Both the position numbers and the translations under genes were made by a program. The notes beneath the pieces are model-generated. The model saw only the letters and a list, made by a program, of their open reading frames with translations. It made no database searches and was not told where the DNA came from. A stretch of 64,000 nt of DNA from Microvelia longipes. Taxonomy: Eukaryota > Arthropoda > Insecta > Hemiptera > Veliidae. The DNA is taken from contig JACMZG010001913.1 in the NCBI GenBank assembly GCA_018340805.1, forward strand, positions 40,344,557 through 40,408,556. The letters are read 5' to 3'. Of this stretch, positions 24,259 to 35,121 are shown one piece after another (position 1 is the stretch's first letter; each line of letters begins with the position of its first letter).

Positions 24259-24297
24259 TAGATACGTCATATGATTTGCAAGGTCATGGGTGCATAA
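24259..24297 (+). repeat. Inner part of the densovirus inverted terminal repeat, NS side
   Basis: 'gatacgtca(t/c)atgatttgc', 'aaggtca(t/c)gggtgc' and 'ataatga' are shared with 35009-35049 on the capsid side of copy 3 and then diverge. This defines a terminal repeat present at both genome ends in the same outward orientation. Confidence 0.75.
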
Positions 24298-24466
24298 TGA
24301 AATGCATTATTATTTCAAACGACAATGTTTAATGTCAACAAGATGTAAAATTTGTGCAACTGTTAGCAAGGTCACACGTGCATTATTTTTTCGCTAATTT
24401 GTCGTATATTATGACACGATCAATAGCTAATCAATATTTAATTATTATCATTTTATTGTTTGCAAT

Positions 24467-24505
24467 TTATATATATATCAACGAATTTTAAATATTTTTA
24501 TCAGT
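24467..24505 (+). promoter_or_regulatory. Putative NS promoter: TATA box and arthropod initiator
   Basis: 'ttatatatatat' at 24467-24478 lies about 30 bp upstream of TCAGT at 24501-24505, an arthropod initiator like those used by densovirus promoters. The first NS ATG is at 24652. A possible splice donor (CGTGAGTAA) lies near 24521, and an acceptor-like TTACTAAG lies just before 24652. Splicing of the leader is possible but unproven. Confidence 0.55.
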
Positions 24506-24651
24506 CTTTCATATGGTGTAACGTGAGTAATAGCTCTAAACAAGTTCTTAACAACAAGTTTAATAAAATAATTAATTTCAATAATTTATTTAACTTAATT
24601 AAAATATTTAAATTAGTAAATTTTATTTTTACTTATTACTAAGTAATTAAA

Positions 24652-25579
24652 ATGTCCTCATACGATTTAATCTGTCAAGAGGTATTAATTGATAACGAAG
24701 AATGTCAAGACAGCGTGGACAACCCACCAAAGAAAATGCGGCTGGAATCTCCCCTAATGCAAATATGGGGAGTAATCCGATCACTGCTATGCTTTTGGAG
24801 TGGGGAGTACCTCACCAAACTGGAACAACTTATTCAAATTTGGCTGTTCCAGAGTCCCACGATTCACACTCGGGAACTGTTGGAGGAACTTCTAGCAATT
24901 ATAACGAAACAGAACGAGACATTGAATCCCTGCTCGACCAAGCAAGAAGTGATTTCCTGTATATCAAAAGAGAGACGGATTGTGCACTTCATTGTGCCCA
25001 TCCACAACGTTAAACTCGATTCTCGACGAATTAAGAGCATATTGCAAGAAATTCGTCGAGGAAAGACAAATAGCGTTGTTATCGTGTCAATCCACTTCAT
25101 CGAGGGATTTGACCACCTCCACATCATTCATGATTGCTCCTACTCAAACGGACAGTGTAGATGCAGCTGGGCCCAGCACATCCTTCAGTTCTACCCAGGA
25201 GCAGCAAGGTACGTCCCCAGCAAATATAAGCGAATTTTTCACTTATTCGAGTTCAGCGAGTCTCGATTCAAGCATCTCCTCATATATCTCACGGTACAAC
25301 CGAGATATATGCTCTACTACAGAGGTAGAGGGGAGACGAGGTACATACATGACACAAATAACTATGTACCGGGTGTCGGACTTAGTCGGACTCGAAAAGG
25401 ACCAGTGGTGGAGACGGCAATTAGTGAAGACTCAATATGTTTTGCAGGAGGGCAAGGAAATGATGCTCCTTCAGCAGTTAAGGAATATAATGGACAAAAT
25501 GCGAAATTCATTGGAAGCGGACCCAAAGAAAAAGGAAACCTCAAAAAAAGTCTTTTGGCGTTCTTCAAAAAATATGTAA
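24652..25579 (+). pseudogene. NS2: Densovirus NS2-like frame, copy 2 (broken by a 2-nt indel)
   Basis: The frame opens at the ATG at 24652 (MSSYDLICQEVL...) and, by comparison with copy 3, should continue in the frame that ends at 25579. Copy 2 lacks two bases near 24967-24972 (copy 3 reads 'agaggtagacgg', copy 2 'agagagacgg'), so the frames are swapped at that point. The product would be about 310 residues, overlapping NS1 in another frame over nearly its whole length, as NS2 does in ambisense densoviruses. The middle is S/T/Q-rich and the C-terminus lysine-rich. No enzymatic motif is visible. Confidence 0.7.
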
Positions 25580-26363
25580 TAACGCCCTTGAACATTACTT
25601 GCCGTAGTAGAGTTTGGTTAGACAGCGAATTTGGACATTTATTACCAAGCCATCCTCTTGTAAAGATCTGTTTAAATATAAATAAATTTAATTTGGCTTG
25701 CCAAACATTTAATGAAATAATAGAGCGTCATATTGATGACAAATATATTCGTTTATACTCTGCTACTAACGGTAACGTTGAAGACATATATTACAATAGA
25801 GAAACGTCATTAGAGCTTTTTGAAGCATTTTTAAATCATCAGTGTTCGTGTAATTCAATCTCATTAAAATATTTCTACATTTTTATTTATTATTATCTAA
25901 ACAATCAGGAAAAAGAAACTGTTTGCATATCTTTGGACTTCCCGATTGCGGAAAAACGTGGTTCACACAAATATGTGCAGAATTCATGATTAATTATGGA
26001 ATAATTTCAAATTTCAATAGATATTCTCAATTTCCATTCCAAGACGCCATATCTCGCAATATGTTAATATTTGACGAACCCAACGTTGAGCCACAAGCAT
26101 TTGAAACTTTCAAGCTTCTCTTTTCAGGAGCTCAATTATCATGTAACATTAAGTATGAGGAATATCAGGTTGTTCAAAGGACACCTGTTATTGTTTGTAC
26201 AAACAGATATGTTTTTCCTGATAATGATGAATTTAACTGTCGCATGTATAAAATAACATTTCATAAATACGACTTTAATGAATTTAATAAAAAAATATTA
26301 CCTGTTGCCGTTTACGATTTGTTTGTTAAATATAATATAATGATGATAGAGGATATGGAATAA
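24702..26363 (+). pseudogene. NS1: Densovirus NS1 (HUH nickase plus SF3 helicase), copy 2, frameshifted
   Basis: NS1 is the parvoviral initiator of rolling-hairpin replication. The N-terminal frame starts at the ATG at 24702, 50 nt inside the NS2 frame, which would allow leaky scanning. Near 25110 is an HUH nickase motif (DHLHIIHDC), followed by a CRCSW cysteine patch. From about 25930 comes the superfamily 3 helicase: Walker A GLPDCGKTW, Walker B NMLIFDEPN, and motif C ending VIVCTNR. The expected length of about 550 residues fits densovirus NS1. Two breaks relative to copy 3 are the 2-nt loss near 24970 and several small deletions at 25870-25890, so helicase and nuclease lie in different frames here. 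Confidence 0.85.
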
Positions 26364-26480
26364 AAATAAAACACATTTTACTGATTTTAATTATTTTATT
26401 AAACTTGTATATATGTTAAGAACAAATAAAGTGCATATTCTTTAATTATTGTTTTTTTTCAATTTCCTATTCCTTTAAAT
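26364..26480. terminator. Tail-to-tail 3' region of densovirus NS and VP genes, copy 2
   Basis: About 117 bp between the NS1 stop (26363) and the capsid stop (26481, minus strand). AATAAAAATAAAAC follows the NS1 stop. On the opposite strand an AATAAA lies in the reverse of 'ttattttattaaac' near 26391-26405. Convergent transcripts sharing a short 3' region are typical of the ambisense densovirus layout. Confidence 0.6.
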
Positions 26481-27976
26481 TTAAGTTACATTAAGCATAC
26501 CAGCATAATGTTCAGTATTATACATATTGGTGACATCATATTGACGATCATAAACTGAATCCATATGACAAGCGATATGGCACGATTAAAGATTGAATGA
26601 TATCAGTTTTGATAACAATTTCTGTTCTATATAAAATATAGCAGAGGCATTCACAAAATCTGGACTTACATCAGATGGGGCGTTACTTTGTACAGGTAAA
26701 ATGCCAATATGAACTTGAGGCTGAGACGTAGAGTGAAAAACATGTTTAGGTGTTGATTTATAAGTAGCTTGTTCTAATGGAACTATGTATTCATTGTCAT
26801 GTTCCCATGACACAGGCGAATCAGTAAAATTAATTTTACCACCGTCAACTGTCACGCTGGTATTTCTAATAGTATAATTATTTCCTAGCCAAATATCTGT
26901 ACCTTTTACAATATTATCAGTACCAACTATGTTTTGTTTTACCTTACATGGAGAAAACTTTGGTTTGTAAGAGTAATTGATACATGGTACATCTTTATGG
27001 TCTAAAATATTAAACACATTTGTGTTAGAAGTTAAGTCAATCAGCCCAGTATCTAAACTAAAAATGGTATTACCTGTATTGCCTTCAAATGGAAAATGGA
27101 AACTAGTATAAAATGGTAAAGAACGTATAGTCCACAAACAAGTAGGATATTCAATGTTAGGAAACTTTTCAGTAGTGGGCCCCACAAACGATCAACTAAA
27201 TCTTTTACATTATCCTCTTTTATTAATTCATACTGTGGCTCCATGGGCTTAGTAGCATTGTGCTTTACTAATCTGTGACGTAGGAGATATTTATGGTTCA
27301 ACCCCACAGAAGATATACCGAACAAGGTTTGCTGATTATTAGCGCTACTACTTATTGTAGTACCAGTATCAAAACTACAACGTATTCCTTTAGGTGTCAC
27401 TTTAACAAATACTTGTTCTACAAACAACCTTTGGGTAAGTTTTCAAACTCAGATGGAGATAAGTAAAAAGGTAATAAGTCCACAGGTAAAAGAGCCAGAG
27501 GATAATGTAATAAGTACGATTTATTTACCGTAGTATCTCCCACATTTTAAATTTATAACCCCAGGTCTGGAATAGATGTGAATGCCTAATGGTAATCGTT
27601 TGAGGCTTAATATTAGGATTATGTAAAATTTGCAATTGTTGAGCTTGGCCCATCACGGAAGGTCCACCACAGTTGCACCTCCACCACCGCTTTGTTGTTT
27701 TTATCACTGGCCCCATCGACGGTATCCATTTGTGTATTAACGTTATTAAATAAGTCCATATCTTCAAAATAATTCTCGGGATTTAATGTTTCTTCGTTAT
27801 CTTGATTACTAGTTCCGGGATTTTGAGTTGATGTAGCAGCAGGTCTTCCTAATCCTCTTTGTTTATTTAATCTATCGCTAGCACTTTGAAAAGTGTTTGG
27901 ATTATTAACAACTGTCTCGTCAGTTCTTGATTTGAGAGAAGTACATCAGCACTACTGTTAGTAATCTACTTGATTC
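26481..27976 (-). pseudogene. VP: Endogenous densovirus capsid gene, 5'-truncated copy 2
   Basis: The reverse-strand counterpart of 35501-37005. Its 5' end abuts the terminal palindrome at the same capsid position as in copy 1, so the phospholipase A2 region is again missing. Single-base losses relative to copy 3 occur near 27668, 27536, 27178 and 26598, with more noise above 27900. The frame is therefore split into several overlapping pieces. The glycine-rich stretch and all jelly-roll-region sequence are still recognisable. Shared truncation with copy 1 implies that both derive from one defective genome. Confidence 0.85.
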
Positions 27977-28055
27977 AAGAGTCCTGAGAGTGGCGGGCTA
28001 TTTGCCGAATGCTGGCCGGGCGCCGAAGCACGAGTGCTTCCGCGCCAGCAGTGAG
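27977..28055. repeat. Densovirus terminal palindrome remnant, copy 2 outer end
   Basis: One arm and the centre of the palindrome ('agtggcgggctatttg', 'gctggccgggcgc', 'gaagcacgagtgcttc'). The sequence then switches straight into the 76-bp satellite. The second arm is missing and the sequence is noisier than the other termini. Confidence 0.75.
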
Positions 28056-28739
28056 AGTGTAATAGTTCAGAATACCATAACAGACTGAGATAATAGTACA
28101 TGTTGGATAAGAGTAGTAGCCAGAGGAGAGTGTAATAGTTCAGTATACCAGAACGAGACTGAGATATAGGACAAGGTTTGATAGTATATTTAGCCAGAGT
28201 GAGAGTGGTAAATAGTCAGAAGAAAGCCAAACAGAACTGAAGATATAGTACAATGTTTGATAGTGTGTAGCCAGATGAAGAGGTAATAGTTCAAGTAGAA
28301 CCAACAGACTGAGATATAGTAAAGTGTTGATAAGGGTAGTAGCCAAGGAGAGTGTAAGAGTTCAGTAAACCAAAACAGACTGAGATATAGTACAATTTTG
28401 ATAAGTGAGTTTAGCCAGAGTGAGAGTGTAATAGTTCAGTATACCAACAGACTGAAAAGTACAATGTTTGTGATAAATGTAGTTAGCCAGAGTGAAGTGG
28501 TCATAGTTCAGTAACCAAACAGACTGAGATATAGTACAATGTTGATAAGGGGTAGGTAGCCAAGTGAGAGGTGTAATATTCAGTATACAAAACAGACTGA
28601 GATATAGTACAATGTTTGATAAGTGTAGTTAGCTCAAGAGTGAGAGTGAAGAGTTCATATACCCAACAGACCTGAGATATAGTACAATGTTGATAAGAGT
28701 AGCCAGAAGTGAGAAGTGTAAACTCAGTAAGCCAAAAAC
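28056..28739 (-). repeat. 76-bp satellite, left array (reverse orientation)
   Basis: About nine noisy units, e.g. 'cagactgagatatagtacaa' plus 'gttagccagagtgagagtg'. This is the reverse complement of the unit at 39085-41990. Many one-base indels between units and an N gap at its right edge suggest unpolished sequence. The true length is unknown because the array runs into the gap. Confidence 0.9.
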
Positions 28740-29739
28740 NNNNNNNNNNNNNNNNNNNNNNNNNNNNNNNNNNNNNNNNNNNNNNNNNNNNNNNNNNNNN
28801 NNNNNNNNNNNNNNNNNNNNNNNNNNNNNNNNNNNNNNNNNNNNNNNNNNNNNNNNNNNNNNNNNNNNNNNNNNNNNNNNNNNNNNNNNNNNNNNNNNNN
28901 NNNNNNNNNNNNNNNNNNNNNNNNNNNNNNNNNNNNNNNNNNNNNNNNNNNNNNNNNNNNNNNNNNNNNNNNNNNNNNNNNNNNNNNNNNNNNNNNNNNN
29001 NNNNNNNNNNNNNNNNNNNNNNNNNNNNNNNNNNNNNNNNNNNNNNNNNNNNNNNNNNNNNNNNNNNNNNNNNNNNNNNNNNNNNNNNNNNNNNNNNNNN
29101 NNNNNNNNNNNNNNNNNNNNNNNNNNNNNNNNNNNNNNNNNNNNNNNNNNNNNNNNNNNNNNNNNNNNNNNNNNNNNNNNNNNNNNNNNNNNNNNNNNNN
29201 NNNNNNNNNNNNNNNNNNNNNNNNNNNNNNNNNNNNNNNNNNNNNNNNNNNNNNNNNNNNNNNNNNNNNNNNNNNNNNNNNNNNNNNNNNNNNNNNNNNN
29301 NNNNNNNNNNNNNNNNNNNNNNNNNNNNNNNNNNNNNNNNNNNNNNNNNNNNNNNNNNNNNNNNNNNNNNNNNNNNNNNNNNNNNNNNNNNNNNNNNNNN
29401 NNNNNNNNNNNNNNNNNNNNNNNNNNNNNNNNNNNNNNNNNNNNNNNNNNNNNNNNNNNNNNNNNNNNNNNNNNNNNNNNNNNNNNNNNNNNNNNNNNNN
29501 NNNNNNNNNNNNNNNNNNNNNNNNNNNNNNNNNNNNNNNNNNNNNNNNNNNNNNNNNNNNNNNNNNNNNNNNNNNNNNNNNNNNNNNNNNNNNNNNNNNN
29601 NNNNNNNNNNNNNNNNNNNNNNNNNNNNNNNNNNNNNNNNNNNNNNNNNNNNNNNNNNNNNNNNNNNNNNNNNNNNNNNNNNNNNNNNNNNNNNNNNNNN
29701 NNNNNNNNNNNNNNNNNNNNNNNNNNNNNNNNNNNNNNN
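28740..29739. other. Assembly gap (1000 N)
   Basis: Exactly 1000 unknown bases, a conventional scaffolding gap size, between the 76-bp satellite and the 41-bp satellite. Open frames drawn across it are meaningless. Confidence 0.99.
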
Positions 29740-29879
29740 AAAGATGATGTAGCGATCTAGTGTAATGATAAAAAGTTCCGAGGTCACCCTTACCCGATTA
29801 TTTTTTTACATTTTTTAAGTAACGGTGTCATGCCATGTGATGATGTCCATCAAGGCGATCTAAGTTATAAGGAGAAAGG

Positions 29880-30790
29880 TAAACCTTTAACTAAGACATT
29901 AGTTTGGTGTCATGTGTACAAGTTAACATGTAACTAAAAAGAATGAATTCGTGTCATGTTAAAAGGTTAACAGTAACTGAATAGATTGAGTTTCTGTCAT
30001 GTTACACAGGTTAACAGTTACTAAAAGATGAGTTCCCTGCATGTTGACAAAGGTTAACAGTTACTAAAAGATGAGTTCCTTCATGTTACAACGGTTAACA
30101 GTTACTAAAAAGATGAGTTCCCTGTCATGTTACACAAGGTTAACAGTAACTAAAAGATAAGGTTCCTGTCAGTTTAAGTTTACACTTACTAAGATGAGTT
30201 CGTGTCATGTTACAAGGTTAACAGTAACTAAAAGATGAGTTCGTGTCATGTTACAAGGTTAACAGTAGCTAAAAGATGAGTTCGTGTCATGTTACAAGGT
30301 TAACAGTAGCTAAAAGATGAGTTCGTGTCATGTTAAGCAAGGGTAACAGAGCTAAAAAGATGAGTTCCCTGTCATGTTACAAGTTAAAGTAGCTAAAAAG
30401 ATGAGTTCGTGTCCATGGTTACAAGGTTAACAGTAGCTAAAGATGAGTTCCGTGTCATGTTACATAGGTTAACAGTAGCTAAAAGATAGTTCCTTAGTCA
30501 GTAACAAGGTTAACAGTAGCTAAAAGAAGTTTTGTGTTATGTTTACAAACATAAGGTTAACAGTAGCTAAAAGATGAGTTCCTGTCATGTTACAAGGTTA
30601 ACAGTTACTAAAAAGATGAACTTCCCTGTCAATGTTACAAGGTTAACAGTAGCCTAAAATGAGTTCCTGGTCATGTTACAAGGTTAACAGTAGCTAAAAG
30701 ATGAGTTCGTGTCATGTTACAGGTTAACAGTAGCTAAAAGATGAGTTCGTGTCATGTTACGAGGTTAAAAATAACTAAGAAATTAGTGCA
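29880..30790. repeat. 41-bp satellite array
   Basis: About 22 units resembling 'gttcgtgtcatgttacaagg' plus 'ttaacagtagctaaaagatga'. Units nearer the gap are noisier; units at 30180-30310 and 30680-30760 are almost identical. It is unrelated in sequence to the 76-bp satellite. It decays into unique DNA after about 30790. Confidence 0.9.
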
Positions 30791-32280
30791 CGTGATGTAT
30801 TATGGTTAATGGTAACTAATAAATTAGTTGATACGTTATATAAGACGAAACTAGAGATCTATAATAATATGATTATTTAATAAAAAGTGATTTTTAAAGA
30901 GATTTAAAGACAATTAAAGTTAACAAACATAATCGTTAGAACTGTTGTATAAAGAAATATAAGTCACTAAAACATATGACCACATAATTTTATTTATACA
31001 AGAAATTTAATTTAAATTTAATTAAGATGGTTAATTTTGTTGAATTCCCTGTTAATGGATTTTAGCTTCTATATACTCGTAATTAAATAATTTAAATTGT
31101 AAACATTAATTGTGTTGATCTGTTTTAATTTTAATAAAAGAAATATTTTATACAAGAGCTTTTGGAGTTTATTGTTATTTCCGTGGTTTGAAGGTTTTAA
31201 CTCGACAGCAGACCAATTAAACGAGATTAACAGAGCTTGGTTTAGTTTTTAATAAACAAGACGAGTTGTTACGGCAACGAATGACAGTCTGACACCATAA
31301 ACCAACCTTTTCCGGTTCATCAGCGACTTTATTAAAAACTGGAGAAAAAGATAATTTATCCGTGAAGGTAAAGTTTTTCCGGTTTTCGCTCTAAGTGTTT
31401 TTCCACGTTTGGAATAACAAAATCTCTTATTCTGCTGCCACTTCATGAAAATTTAATATCTTTTCTCTTGTGATAATAATTTCTTGGAGACTCCTCAACT
31501 TTTCCACTCGAGCTCTCGTTGACTTTACAGCCTAGGATTAATTCTTAATTCCCTCTCATGTGGATCTGTATACGAGATGTTTATTTTCATCCTCTACTTG
31601 GCAATGCAATATCTAGCTATCTTTTTCCCTTACTCCCCCCCCCCCAAACTTTCCCTACCAACCACCACACAAACGTACTTTAATAATATAATCTCTTTCT
31701 CATTATTTTCATATGAAAATGATACAAAACATAGTTGAAACAAAACCCCGATGATAGCAAGTTATTAAAGATATTCAATATCATCAAAACAATAGATGAA
31801 TATATGATTAAGTAGAACAAATTGTGCGTTCTACGCCCCTGCGGCAGTTTAATAGCAATATGAGAGTTATTACAACACCTGACATAACGTAATATCTTTC
31901 ATATCCGCTCTCATACTAGCTATGCATAATCAAATAACTTTAATAGAATTACCTGTAAGTTTGCTGTTAAAATTTATAACATATTAGGGAGTCACATTTT
32001 TGGCTTAATATGTAAATGTAGGTTTACTGTAATTCCCAGTCTTTACAAGTTCTTTAGTAACAGACGCTTTGGTGTCAAAGAAGAAGTTCTTGCCTTGTCA
32101 TTTCCTTCCTTGATTGGAATCTAACGTATTGATTTAAAGTTTGGAAACTAACGCTGCGTTTTCTTATTATTATTTACTCAGTACTTCATGAAGTCCAAAT
32201 AAAAACTTGTTCTTGGATTACGCGTCTGTAATTCAACCTCTTATTTTTACATTTAGTACCAAGTATTGTTTCCACTTGAA
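30791..32280. other. Non-coding, no gene seen
   Basis: AT-rich sequence within the host-gene intron, with a poly(C) run near 31636-31645. A 65-codon minus-strand open stretch at 31446-31249 has no recognised motif. Confidence 0.45.
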
Positions 32281-32285
32281 AGTTA

Positions 32286-32410
32286 ACTACGCTAAGGAGT
32301 ATCACCACTGGGTGATTCCTCCTATCAAAACTGCCAAGTCACTTTCACCAGTATGAGCACTACGTCAAATTACATTTATTGTAGACATAATCATAAAGTT
32401 AAAAAAAACT
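32286..32410 (+). mobile_element. Poly(A) retroposon 3' end, copy 1
   Basis: It matches 49998-50115: 'taaggagtatcaccactggg', 'gattcctcctatcaa', 'actgccaagtcact' and 'tttattgtagaca', followed by 'aaagtt' and an A-run. It is the 3' part of a retroposed element. Upstream limits are unclear. Confidence 0.65.
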
Positions 32411-32499
32411 TATGAAACCTTTGTTTGAAAAATCTAAAATAGTTTAAATGTTTAATTGATAATCTTAGTATAAAATTAACAAAATATAGTTATTTATGC

Positions 32500-32705
32500 A
32501 ACAAGGGATGAAAGTAAGTTATACAGCTCAAGTTAAAGTTTCGTCCTAAGGTGCCGAGGAGGAAACTTCATTAGCTCAGAGGCAGGTAGCCGAGGGAGTA
32601 AACAAGTTAGTCCCCGAGGCTTGCCGAGGGAGTTAACTAACATTTTGGCTCCGAGGCTTGACGAGGGAGAATAATACGAGAGTTGAAAACTTGCATCCCT
32701 TGTTG
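32500..32705. repeat. GC-richer element with inverted ends
   Basis: The ends are complementary: 'tatgcaacaagggatg' at the left and 'catcccttgttgcaca' at the right. The interior repeats 'ccgaggcttg(c/a)cgagggag'. This looks like a small MITE or foldback related to the 'gaagccgagg' patches at 6150, 15405 and 58190. Confidence 0.65.
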
Positions 32706-32944
32706 CACATTAAATTTTATCTAAGACTAGAGTACTAACACTAACAACTATAATATATTCTTTCAGCTCCTTAATTGTTTTATTGTTTAGTTTAGTTTAT
32801 TCTTACCATGTCAAATACTCTGATGAAGAGAGAATAAAGCCACTATCTTCACATTATTTTATGTAAGCTGTCAATAGAATAATGTGTTAATACTATATTT
32901 GTAATTTAAACATTAGCGTGTGTATATTGTATATTCTACCCGTA

Positions 32945-33170
32945 GTACCAACAATCAATCAATCAATCAATTCCATTTATTGCATAAAAAAATAATTACA
33001 TAGGAAATAATACAAATACATTTTATGACAATACATGTTATACAATCGGCTGTTAAGCCGTGGAGCACATAAGTGCTGTAGTCAACATCCTTAATTCTAA
33101 GGTTGATACAAAGTATTTTAAAATGAGGTGCAATAAAATTTATAATTAAGAATGCCAACTTTTGATAGTA
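32945..33170 (-). mobile_element. LINE 3' terminus with (ATTG)n tail
   Basis: On the minus strand, non-coding 3' UTR-like sequence ends in 'tgcaataaatgg' and then (ATTG)4-5. A short microsatellite tail following an AATAAA is typical of several non-LTR retrotransposon clades. No ORF remains. Confidence 0.55.
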
Positions 33171-34775
33171 CTAGCTGTACCTTATTTTATAACTATTTTA
33201 CTTATATTTATATGTTCTATAATGTTATGTATTTAAATCTAGATTTTCATCTTCTTCTTTTATTGTATGTTTTCTGATCATGTTTTTATTATTATATTGT
33301 TTATTTTGGTTTTGCGTAGTACCAACATAACACTGAAAAAAATTCTAAAAATTTTACTAAAAAATTCTGTCAAGTTGGCAACACTTTCACTTTTCTCATA
33401 GGAGTAAAAGTACATTACAGTGTGAGAAAAGACTGTATATAGAACTTACAATACAAGGAGTAGATAAAGGTAATTATGTATCTGTTTAAAACAAGGTTGA
33501 CTTTGAAGATATTGTTACCCTTAGAATAATACTAATATAGAAGGAGCACAGGACGGTTAACACATTAAATTCTAGTGATGGTCTTAAGGACGCCACCCTA
33601 ACAGCAAAATATTATTTTATAATTGTGTTATAAACAATATCTATTAATGAAGAAAGTTAATTCAAACACATGAAATAAACTCAAAAAACCAGCTATGTAA
33701 TTAATGAAGTCTGTCTTAGATAGAAAAGAGGTTAACTAAGTACGAGTATCAGCATTTAGTTAACGAGGAAAACTTTTATTATATTTTTTACTACAAAAAG
33801 TTAAAATAAAATGTAAAATGCTTAAAACATTATAATGCATCAGTATTTATAATTTTATTTGTTGAATAATTAAGCATTAATTAATAATAAGTTAATACTA
33901 CAGAAAATTCAAGTATTGCCAACTTATAAGAAAATTGTAAATGCTTAAGATGACAGCATTAGTCGAGAACACCAGTAAACTGAATATTCTTTACTATACC
34001 TACCTTCAGATATAGTGTTATTCTGGGTTGTCATCCAATTTTAAGTAGTGATCGCATCAACGTAGATAATAAATTCGACGTTTCGCTTTTAAGATCCATG
34101 ATAGCGTCTATTTTCAATGAATTATTACATCAAATAATCTAAACGCAACGCAACGACAAAATAAAACAATAACTGCTAACAATAACGCGAGCAAATAATA
34201 TCATAAAAATACCCCGAATGAACTGTGAAATCAAAAGTTTCAAAGTCTACAAACATTTAATGCCTCCCGCAGTAATAATTTTTAGTGGATTTCTCGACAA
34301 CATTGATGCTTTCTGAACAAATTTTCTGAACTTTAGAAAAAATGCTTTAAAACCTTTTTAAAAACAACTTGAACTAAGCAATAAATGAGAGCTCAACAAA
34401 TCTAAATATAGAAGGTTTGTTTCGCATGTGAAATAGAGTTTAATATTCGAAAGATTTGGAAAATAGTAAAAATCTTACTGATAGGCTACAAAAAGTAAAC
34501 CGAGAACCGAACATGAAAGGAAATGTTAAGGAGGGAAGTGAAATCTCAAAAGGAAATTAATTTATTGGCTAGCCAACCACTGTCCCAGCTTTTAATATAA
34601 AGGTATTTAGAATTTCAAAGCTTAGGATTAAGCATTATCCTTTAACTGACATTATAAATCGAAAAAGTACTATTGAAGTTAGATTAAAAATACAATAAAC
34701 TGGATTTGGTTTTAAAAATAAATGAAAACTCGTATATTTTCAATTAGAAAAATGTAGAAAGTTTATGTCGTCGTA
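33171..34775. other. Non-coding intronic DNA up to densovirus copy 3
   Basis: AT-rich; nothing coding is seen. The last bases before the viral palindrome ('gtttatgtcgtcgta') include GTCGTCGTA, which also occurs in the palindrome stem and may mark microhomology at the integration junction. Confidence 0.45.
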
Positions 34776-34989
34776 GAAAGATTCATAATTCCCTTCTACA
34801 TCTACTACGACGACAACGACATGTCCGAGTCCTAGAGTGGCGGGCTATTTGTCTAATATGCTGGCCGGGCGCGCGGAAGCAGCGAGTGCTTCCGCGCCCG
34901 GCCAGCATTAGACAAATAGCCCGCCAACTCTAGGACTCGGACATGTCGTTGTCGTCGTAGTAGATGTAGAAGGGAATTATGAATCTTTC
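34776..34989. repeat. Densovirus terminal palindrome, copy 3 capsid side
   Basis: A 214-nt near-perfect hairpin: 'gaaagattcataattccc' pairs with its complement at 34972-34989, and the GC-rich core is centred near 34882 with loop GCGAG inside GGAAGCA...TGCTTCC. Only one or two unpaired bases and a short GC slip occur in the arms. This is the best preserved terminus in the window. Confidence 0.9.
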
Positions 34990-35121
34990 TTTCAAAAGAC
35001 AAAATATAGATACGTCACATGATTTGCAAGGTCACGGGTGCATAATGACATGATACGTGTGAACGTGTCAGTGTTTGTTGAGGACTGCATCGCAACACAT
35101 CGAGTCAAAGTGTAAGTGTAT
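34990..35121 (+). promoter_or_regulatory. Terminal repeat inner part and putative capsid promoter
   Basis: Terminal-repeat sequence continues to about 35049. An arthropod initiator-like TCAGT lies at about 35069-35073, roughly 50 bp before the capsid ATG at 35122. I see no convincing TATA box, only 'gcataatgacatgata' about 25-30 bp upstream. A short 5' leader is normal for densovirus capsid transcripts. Confidence 0.45.

Noticed and set aside
24460..24642. Possible NS3-like ORF upstream of NS1
   Set aside because: 60 codons of N, F and K low complexity in AT-rich leader overlapping the promoter; no similarity to a viral protein that I can see.
25362..25595. 77-codon ORF antisense to NS1, conserved at 37897-38130
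   Set aside because: It is identical in both viral copies only because the DNA is identical; it starts and ends arbitrarily and has no motif.
28501..29787. Long apparent ORFs on both strands
   Set aside because: They run through the 1000-N gap; only the edges are real and these are satellite.
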